From: SHLJ01 sp041618535
GTDB taxonomy: Bacteria; Bacteroidota; Bacteroidia; Flavobacteriales; Flavobacteriaceae
DNA: 6,683 nucleotides
NCBI GenBank assembly: GCA_041618535.1
Contig: JBFKFP010000149.1
Location: 1-6,683, forward strand
Reading direction: 5' to 3'
The notes under the pieces are model-generated. The model was not told where the DNA came from, did not search any database, and saw nothing but the letters and a program-made list of their open reading frames with translations. Shown one piece after another: positions 1 through 5,157 of the stretch. Position 1 is the first letter of the stretch; each line of letters opens with the position of its first letter. Made by a program: the position numbers and the translations under genes.

Positions 1-1006
1 CAATACTGAATTTCCCTGATAATTCTTCATATAATCTCCCTGATCTTGCCAGGGCCTTGTCATAATTGTTAATCACATCCATCATGCTATCCGGGAAATC
101 ACTTAAAGCAGATAAGCAAGCATTATCTGCATTCAGAAATTCCGGGATACTGCCAACCGGAGTGGAAATAATGGGCAATCGGCAAGCTGCTGCTTCAATC
201 ACCACCATAGGAAGGCCTTCACGCGATGAAAGAAGGATCAGGCAGTGGGCGCGCTTAAGAAAGGCCTTCACATCCTTCTGAAACCCGTGGAAGAGAATTT
301 TCGATTCCAGATTATTCTCTTTTATAAGATCGGTTAATTCATCTCTTTTGTAGCCGTCACCAACTATATTGATGATGAAATTCTCAAATCCCTTTTTGAT
401 GAGAGCATTCGCCACCTCTATGGTTTTAAAAGGATTTTTCTCGGGAGATATTCGCCCTAAAAATAAAAATTGAAAGGGTTCAATGCCGGAATAGGCCTTG
501 TTTTTATCAGTGTAAAATTCATCAAAATCGATGCCGTTTGGAATAACAGCGCTATTCCTGAGGAACCACTTCTGAGTACCTTTACTAAACACGATATCCT
601 TTTTCCGCCAAGGTTTGGTGAGGTATAACATTATTCGCCTCAACTGGCTGTCTACCGTGCTCGAGTGAAGGGTAAAGACCATTGGGATTTTTTTAAACCG
701 CAGATTATACAAAACACCCAATATACACGAATGATACTGATGAGCATGAATAAGAGGATCATTTATATCTTTAACGATCTCATTCAGTCTATTTAATCCT
801 TTTATCAATGTTTTATTCCTGAATGAATTGATATTGAGAAAATGACATTCGATCCCTTCATCATGAAACTTTTCCTCAATCGTGTTAACCTCAGAAAGTG
901 AAATAACCATGGTTGGGATCTTCCCATGGCTTTTCCGGGCAAGCTGAAAAACCATTTTCTCGGCGCCACCACCACCCAAACTGCTTGATAAATGTATGAT
1001 CGTCAT
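1..1006 (-). CDS. GT4-family glycosyltransferase (3' end cut by window edge)
   Basis: Predicted cytoplasmic, membrane-associated retaining glycosyltransferase of CAZy family GT4 (GT-B fold). It would transfer a sugar from a nucleotide-sugar donor to a growing lipid-linked glycan. 335 codons are visible. The N-terminus MTIIHLSSSLGGGGAEK has the glycine-rich loop typical of GT4 enzymes, and an IPNGID motif lies at residues 155-160. The C-terminal donor-binding domain shows FLGRISPEKNP (182-192), IVGDG (214-218) and HGFQKDV (240-246). The E-x7-E signature is E262 to E270 in SSREGLPMVVIEA, followed by STPVGSIPEF (280-289). About 30-60 C-terminal residues are probably missing. The ATG at 1006 is the only credible start: the frame is open upstream but has no start codon, and this start places the glycine loop correctly. 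It is the fourth gene of the operon, 61 bases after the polymerase-like gene. Donor and acceptor cannot be predicted. Confidence 0.93.
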   Translation of the reverse strand, partial: MTIIHLSSSLGGGGAEKMVFQLARKSHGKIPTMVISLSEVNTIEEKFHDEGIECHFLNINSFRNKTLIKGLNRLNEIVKDINDPLIHAHQYHSCILGVLYNLRFKKIPMVFTLHSSTVDSQLRRIMLYLTKPWRKKDIVFSKGTQKWFLRNSAVIPNGIDFDEFYTDKNKAYSGIEPFQFLFLGRISPEKNPFKTIEVANALIKKGFENFIINIVGDGYKRDELTDLIKENNLESKILFHGFQKDVKAFLKRAHCLILLSSREGLPMVVIEAAACRLPIISTPVGSIPEFLNADNACLSALSDFPDSMMDVINNYDKALARSGRLYEELSGKFSI

Positions 1007-1025
1007 TTCACAGGATTTAGGTGGT

Positions 1026-1038
1026 TTAAAGTCTTTAA
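1026..1038 (-). repeat. Small palindrome in the leader of the GT4 gene
   Basis: The 61-base gap between the polymerase-like gene and the GT4 gene contains TTAAAG-T-CTTTAA, a perfect 6-base inverted repeat around one base. It lies about 20 bases upstream of the GT4 ATG. No Shine-Dalgarno-like AGGAG precedes that ATG. The palindrome is too AT-rich and too tightly spaced to be a strong RNA hairpin, so a regulatory role is unproven and chance is quite possible. Confidence 0.3.
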
Positions 1039-1067
1039 TTTTAGCACCGTCATGGCAGCATGGGCAA

Positions 1068-2192
1068 TTAGTTAACGTTTGATATCAATTCACCTTCCTC
1101 AATTATAACTTCCGATTCACTTTTTTTCCTAAGCTGAATATAAAGCCACATAGAGGTGACAAGGATGACAAAATTATCAAAATAGGTATGTATGGTCATC
1201 AAGATTGCCAGAAGCGTAAAAGCCAGGAGGAAAAGGTGATAATCAGGTCTGAACCGTCGAAAACTCCTTATAAGCATCGACAGGTAAATACCGATTATAA
1301 TAAGGAAAGGTAAGATCCCTGCTTCTCCCAAAACCATCAGATAGGAGTTATGCACCCCCTGTTTACCTGCCCCATCTCCATGAAGGGTAGAAAACCCGTT
1401 CCCGAACAGAGGTTTTTCAGCTATCATATCATAATATTCAGACCAGATGTCGGCCCGTGTACCCTCTCTTTGTTGAACCGATAACAAGGTATCGGTATCT
1501 GAGCTTAAAAGGCTTTCATAGGCTTTTAATCTGACTGTATTCAGGGTGACATAAGATGCTACGGTGAGAAGGATGGCAATAACCCCGAGGCCTAAGCCGA
1601 AATTCAGGGTATTCTTCCTGCTGGCGAAAACCGAAATCAATGAAATCAATATCCATAGCAGGAGAAAGGTACGTGAAAAGGTCAGAATTCCACCAAGGGT
1701 AAGCAGGAATTGGCCACCGAGCTTAAGGCTTTTATTGGGGATTGCAAATCCCAGACAATATCCTATCAGGCAAACGAATCCGGCATTATTCGGATCGAAA
1801 TAGAAGCCGCTGTAACGACCAAAATCACTGGGAGAGAACAAAGCGTTAAAGATAATGCTCGATCCTCCTATTATAAGCAAAACGAATAGTTCGGTCACAG
1901 TGGTCACATACAGCAAATGGGTTGCCCCGACTATAAGTACGAAATATTTGAGCAACTCCTGGTTGTAATATTGGGCGTCATCAACATAAATAATTCCGCT
2001 GATAAGGAAATACAGGAGTCCGAGAGTTACAAAGGGAATAAGGATTTTTGGCTTGGGGTTAAGAAAGAAATAAAGCAGGATCAAAGCATACAGCACGTAA
2101 CTCATCAATGAACCAAGGGACTGATCAAAGGCAAATATGCCCGGGACCGACCAGATTAGCATGATGAGGATTATATACTTTAATAACTTCAT
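1068..2192 (-). CDS. O-antigen polymerase/ligase family membrane protein (Wzy-like)
   Basis: Predicted inner-membrane protein of the Wzy_C / O-antigen ligase superfamily, which joins undecaprenyl-linked repeat units (Wzy polymerase) or moves finished glycan to an acceptor (WaaL). It is 374 residues with roughly ten hydrophobic segments, for example about 5-20, 30-46, 50-70, 83-117, 160-190, 197-217, 290-308 and 320-352. Family landmarks are GRYSGFYFDPNNAG (125-138), TFSRTFLLLW (171-180), then a long extracytoplasmic loop with GTRADIW (244-250), PLFGNGFSTLHG (261-272) and HNSYLMVLGEAGILPF (281-296). The acidic tail (358-369) is probably cytoplasmic. The gene starts only 5 bases after the flippase stop codon, with AGAAAG as a poor ribosome site, so it is probably translationally coupled. 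The neighbouring flippase favours a polymerase, but sequence alone cannot exclude a ligase. Confidence 0.9.
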   Translation of the reverse strand: MKLLKYIILIMLIWSVPGIFAFDQSLGSLMSYVLYALILLYFFLNPKPKILIPFVTLGLLYFLISGIIYVDDAQYYNQELLKYFVLIVGATHLLYVTTVTELFVLLIIGGSSIIFNALFSPSDFGRYSGFYFDPNNAGFVCLIGYCLGFAIPNKSLKLGGQFLLTLGGILTFSRTFLLLWILISLISVFASRKNTLNFGLGLGVIAILLTVASYVTLNTVRLKAYESLLSSDTDTLLSVQQREGTRADIWSEYYDMIAEKPLFGNGFSTLHGDGAGKQGVHNSYLMVLGEAGILPFLIIIGIYLSMLIRSFRRFRPDYHLFLLAFTLLAILMTIHTYFDNFVILVTSMWLYIQLRKKSESEVIIEEGELISNVN

Positions 2193-2197
2193 ACTTT

Positions 2198-3550
2198 CTA
2201 CGAGGCTTGTGCCTCGCCGGTTTTCTTATTTAAGTGATTGATATACAGATACAAAATTAAACTATTCACAAAGGCAACCAAGGAAGTGGCCAGTGCCAGT
2301 CCGTAAACACCCATTTTTCTTATTAGGATATAGTTCAATGTCACATTGGCTATCAGGCTTATAAGGGACGTCAGGACCATAAAATTGTTCCTGTTGATGG
2401 ACGTAAGAAATTTAACCATGATCAGACCCGTGATGTAAAAAGGAATCTGTAGCAGGTACATCTGTTGTATCCTGGCGACAATAACGGTATCATCACTGGT
2501 AAAGGCGTTTCTCTCGAAGATCAATTGAACCAACGGGGTCGAAATAAGTACCAGCACCACCACGCTAACAATGCTGGTTATCATGATGTAAGACAGGATT
2601 GTTTTAAGCTTTCTGAAGGCTTCAAGTTTATTTTCAACTGCTCTTTTCGAAAAGTAGGGAAGTAATACATTACTCAGCGCCAAACCGGCAATAGTAATAG
2701 CGAATGTCGGGATCTTTATACCGTAGTTCAACGCAGCTATGGAGCCAATTATTAACTGGGCCGCGAAATACTGGTCGATCAACGGATTAATATTGTTCAG
2801 CATACTCGAAGATAGCTTGGCAGGCAATTGTTTGAAAAGCACCTTAATATTAAAAGAGACAAAATCCGGTTTATCGATATGGATCAAGTCACGCCGTGAA
2901 GCCCAGAACAGCAGATAACCCATACCTATTATTCCACCGGCAAATGTTCCGATAGCAAAAACAAGTTCTCCAAGTTGCTCTCTGAAGAATAAAATACATA
3001 CGATAATCGAAAGGGGTGTGAAAATACTGCTGAGGGAAGAGTGTATGAATTCGTTGTCGATATTGAGTATCCCTTTAATGATTCCGGACAATCCCCAAAA
3101 TACAATACATGGCGCTACGTAGTAGAATTGAGTTTTGACCAGGCGGTAATACTCGGCCGAATGACCTTTAAAAAAGGTTTCGAGGTAAACATCCGTAAAC
3201 AGAAAGGCCACCAAAAGGAATAGGGCTGAAACCCCCAGGGTTAGCATAAAACTTGTGCTTTGAAAAGCCCCTATTTTTTTACCAGTCTTCATCTCGCTAA
3301 CATAATTCGGGATAAAAACAGATTGGAAGGAGCCGAAAAACACCCCATGAATGAAGGTAGGAACCAGGACGGCAATAAGAAAGGTATCAAGCAATTCCGA
3401 TAAGCCGAAACGATCGGCGACAAGGATCTCCTTAAAAAATCCCATCAGGCTCACCAGAACCGTGATCATTCCGACACGGATCACATTTTTGATGGTCGCA
3501 TTTGAGAGCAACCTCTTCAGGTTTGATGATATTTTAGTTTTGAGTTTCAA
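2198..3550 (-). CDS. MurJ/MviN-like lipid-linked oligosaccharide flippase (Wzx role likely)
   Basis: Predicted multi-pass inner-membrane flippase of the MOP superfamily, MurJ/MviN-like branch, which moves a polyprenyl-linked glycan from the cytoplasmic to the periplasmic face. It is 450 residues, near the short end for MurJ, with about 12 membrane segments. MurJ-like landmarks are GFFKEILVADRFG (37-49) leading into LLDTFLIAVLVPTF (53-66), FQSVFIPNY (75-83), LIFERNAFTSDDT (343-355) and GVYGLALATSLVAFVNS (414-430). The first codon is TTG at 3550-3548. A stop codon lies in frame at 3581-3583 with no ATG between, and the first internal ATG (residue 28) would cut into the first membrane helix, so TTG is the best start. 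It follows the GT2 stop by 26 AT-rich bases. Position next to a Wzy-like gene argues for export of a surface glycan rather than lipid II, so I give no symbol. Confidence 0.92.
   Translation of the reverse strand: MKLKTKISSNLKRLLSNATIKNVIRVGMITVLVSLMGFFKEILVADRFGLSELLDTFLIAVLVPTFIHGVFFGSFQSVFIPNYVSEMKTGKKIGAFQSTSFMLTLGVSALFLLVAFLFTDVYLETFFKGHSAEYYRLVKTQFYYVAPCIVFWGLSGIIKGILNIDNEFIHSSLSSIFTPLSIIVCILFFREQLGELVFAIGTFAGGIIGMGYLLFWASRRDLIHIDKPDFVSFNIKVLFKQLPAKLSSSMLNNINPLIDQYFAAQLIIGSIAALNYGIKIPTFAITIAGLALSNVLLPYFSKRAVENKLEAFRKLKTILSYIMITSIVSVVVLVLISTPLVQLIFERNAFTSDDTVIVARIQQMYLLQIPFYITGLIMVKFLTSINRNNFMVLTSLISLIANVTLNYILIRKMGVYGLALATSLVAFVNSLILYLYINHLNKKTGEAQAS
2201..2216 (-). promoter_or_regulatory. 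GC-rich hairpin at the flippase/polymerase gene junction
   Basis: On the minus strand the last flippase codons form a perfect 6-base stem with a 4-base loop, CGAGGC-ACAA-GCCTCG. The flippase stop TAG follows at once and the next gene's ATG comes 8 bases after the stem. In the mRNA this would sit where a ribosome must load to start the polymerase-like gene. It is not a standard terminator because no U-run follows. A role in translational coupling or dosage between the two membrane proteins is inference. Confidence 0.45.
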
Positions 3551-3576
3551 GTATTTAAAATAACTGCAGACACAAT

Positions 3577-4542
3577 TTACTTAAATATCCTTCTGAAAGG
3601 CCAAAGGCAAATAAAAATGACACGGGGGACGAGCGGCTCAACCGATTCCCTGTAAGATCTGAGTTTAAAGTTTGAATAATTGGAAAATTTTAAAAGATAA
3701 TACAGGTTCTTGAGAAAATAAACAGGTGTTCTGTGCCAATACTTGCCGAAATGCCAGTTGATATTTCCGAGATAATGAAGTGTAGACCCTACTGCAGTTT
3801 TAAATTTCGGACTATCACTGATGGAATTTTCAACACCCGTATGATAGGTTCTGAGTACCCTGTTGATGTATTTGGTTTTATAGCCCTGAAGGCCGAGAAG
3901 ATTCCAGATGATACCCTCTGGAATATAGCCGTGATCAAAGATCTTCGGATTAAAATTAATAGCCTTTAATTTAACGGTTTGGGTGAATCCCCATTTTTCA
4001 CCGTGAATTCTTTTTAAGGCATATAGCTCAAATGGATCGCTGTAAAACGGATCTGCCGGGTATCTGTCTCCCACCTGATTGCCATACTCGTCCCGGCATA
4101 ACCCGCTAACCGCAATCAGCTTGTCTTTCATCTCTTCAGGAACAGAATTGAATTCGCGATCAAAAACTTCAAGGGCATCCGCATCACATTCATCATCAGC
4201 ATCGAAAGTGAGAAACAGCTCGCCCTGAGCAAGTTGAATGGCCTGATTGAAACGATACATTTTATGCCGGTTCTGTGTGTTATTGACATAGTGGATATTC
4301 AGTTTTGACCCCCCTTGAATCTGTTGCATCACTTTATGGGTCCCATCCGTGGACCCATCATTGATCACCAGCCATTCAAAATCAGAAAAGGTCTGCTTTA
4401 AAAGCGAGTCATGGGTTCTCTTCAGCGTTTTTTCGGCATTATACGCAGAAGTGAAAACAGTAAATCTGTACCTGAAATCCTCTTCTGTAATCTGATGATA
4501 AACAGGGAATAAAGACTTAAAATTTATGTGGTTTTCTGACAT
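3577..4542 (-). CDS. GT2-family glycosyltransferase
   Basis: Predicted cytoplasmic inverting glycosyltransferase of family GT2 (GT-A fold), probably extending the lipid-linked repeat unit. It is 321 residues. After a 26-residue N-terminal extension comes the nucleotide-binding strand FTVFTSAYNAEKTL (27-40), then SLLKQTFSDFEWLVINDGSTDGT (46-68) with the GT2 NDGSTDGT motif. The metal-binding DxD is D114-A-D116 in LTFDADDECDAD. A later YIPEGIIWNLLGLQGYKTKYI block (206-226) gives the acidic candidate base (E209) and leads to RVLRTYHTGVENSISD (228-243). A hydrophobic and basic end (about 304-321) may hold it to the membrane. It is the first gene of the leftward operon, with start ATG at 4542-4540, no Shine-Dalgarno and an AT-rich region upstream. 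Sugar specificity cannot be predicted. Confidence 0.93.
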   Translation of the reverse strand: MSENHINFKSLFPVYHQITEEDFRYRFTVFTSAYNAEKTLKRTHDSLLKQTFSDFEWLVINDGSTDGTHKVMQQIQGGSKLNIHYVNNTQNRHKMYRFNQAIQLAQGELFLTFDADDECDADALEVFDREFNSVPEEMKDKLIAVSGLCRDEYGNQVGDRYPADPFYSDPFELYALKRIHGEKWGFTQTVKLKAINFNPKIFDHGYIPEGIIWNLLGLQGYKTKYINRVLRTYHTGVENSISDSPKFKTAVGSTLHYLGNINWHFGKYWHRTPVYFLKNLYYLLKFSNYSNFKLRSYRESVEPLVPRVIFICLWPFRRIFK

Positions 4543-4696
4543 TCAAAGATTGGGTTTAGAGTCGAAATTCAGTCTAAAAATGAACATAAATTGATCGAAC
4601 GAATCTATATATTTTTTTTATGAATAGCCCTTAATATCAGTAAGTTTAGATAAAAAGAAGATATTTCCGTATGAAAGGGAAAAATGGTTTTTCGCA

Positions 4697-4769
4697 CCTG
4701 TGAAGTAGAGCCCAATTTTGCCTCTAACTTAGCATTCTTTTTTCCCAGATACAATTAAAACTTCACAGG
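4697..4769. repeat. Perfect 10-base inverted repeat with a 53-base spacer
   Basis: The arms are CCTGTGAAGT (4697-4706) and ACTTCACAGG (4760-4769), exact reverse complements. A two-base GC pair can extend the stem outwards past a small bulge (4694-4695 with 4772-4773). A second perfect 7-base pair, AGCATTC (4731-4737) and GAATGCT (4776-4782), interleaves with it. As RNA the two would have pseudoknot topology. The spacer is too long for a terminator. It could be a structured leader or small RNA, paired protein-binding sites, the ends of a very small inserted element, or chance. Confidence 0.4.
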
Positions 4770-4948
4770 CAGCATGAATGCTTTTCCAACGCTGGCCTCA
4801 TTCAGGAATGGATCTAAAATCCTAAAAATTAATCTCCCGGCTGAGATTGTTGATAAACAGTTGAAAATTTAAGTAGACAATATATCGATTTTAACATCTA
4901 CCGGAGATCCGGAAAAGAGCTATCGACGTATTGATTATTAAACAAGGA

Positions 4949-4974
4949 AGCGAGTTAGCAGTCGATGGCTCGCT
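4949..4974 (+). repeat. Inverted repeat with GC-rich base in the intergenic region
   Basis: AGCGAG (4949-4954) and CTCGCT (4969-4974) are perfect complements. On the plus-strand RNA the stem extends by two G-U pairs and one A-U pair to nine pairs around an 8-base loop. No U-run follows on the plus strand, so it is not a standard terminator. It lies about 180-210 bases upstream of the lyase-like gene and could be in its leader if the promoter is distal. Chance is possible. Confidence 0.3.
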
Positions 4975-5076
4975 CAGCAGAAATTTATATAAATAAATCG
5001 ATAAAATACATTTATCATCCTTTATAATGTTTTAATATATCAGAAAAAGACTACATATATAAAGTGTTTTATCGAA

Positions 5077-5097
5077 AAGGTTATGATGTTAAACCTT
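5077..5097. promoter_or_regulatory. Possible operator-like inverted repeat upstream of the lyase-like gene
   Basis: AAGGTT (5077-5082) and AACCTT (5092-5097) form a perfect inverted repeat whose centres are 15 bases apart, a spacing compatible with a dimeric DNA-binding regulator. It lies 60-80 bases upstream of the ATG at 5158, in the AT-rich stretch where the promoter should be. No regulator gene is visible in the window and the site matches no motif I can name, so this is a candidate only. Confidence 0.25.
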
Positions 5098-5157
5098 AAA
5101 TCCGATTAATTTTCTTTTGTTTGATAAGCGAATTAAACGGACTTAACCAAATCTACC

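Larger units (their letters stand above)
4543..5157. other. Divergent intergenic region, no convincing gene
   Basis: This stretch separates two divergently transcribed units, so it should hold both promoters. I searched both strands for the Bacteroidota pattern TAnnTTTG with an upstream TTTG and found only one-mismatch candidates with no supporting -33 element. The right part (about 4980-5120) is strikingly AT-rich. An 8-T run lies at 4612-4619. Several inverted repeats occur and the larger ones are listed separately. A smaller one is GATAAA/TTTATC (5000-5005 and 5011-5016), and another is AATCTC/GAGATT (4831-4836 and 4843-4848). A 32-codon plus-strand reading frame (4774-4872), continuing in frame after one stop to 4941, has no support beyond being open. 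No tRNA or CRISPR pattern is visible. Confidence 0.7.

Noticed and set aside
1007..1067. Open frame upstream of the GT4 ATG (includes CPCCHDGAKIKDF) as an N-terminal extension
   Set aside because: It contains no start codon, overlaps the polymerase-like gene end, and the glycine-rich GT4 N-terminus fits the ATG at 1006.
1564..2111. Plus-strand open frames of 60-80 codons opposite the polymerase-like gene
   Set aside because: Antisense shadows with no recognisable domain. The opposite strand encodes a clear family member over the whole span.
4544..4551. AATCTTTG just before the GT2 start, one mismatch from TAnnTTTG on the minus strand
   Set aside because: The transcript would be essentially leaderless and no TTTG element lies at the expected upstream distance.
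4612..4619. Eight-T run upstream of the GT2 gene as a phase-variable tract
   Set aside because: It is short, lies in a generally AT-rich stretch, and has no defined promoter spacing to alter.
4831..4848. AATCTC/GAGATT stem followed on the minus strand by a short U-tract, terminator-like
   Set aside because: No gene transcribed leftwards ends here, and the stem is only six weak pairs.
5107..5123. T-rich matches to TAnnTTTG (TAATTTTC, TTCTTTTG, TTTGTTTG) upstream of the lyase-like gene
   Set aside because: Each has a mismatch and none has a convincing -33 element. Such matches are expected in T-rich sequence.
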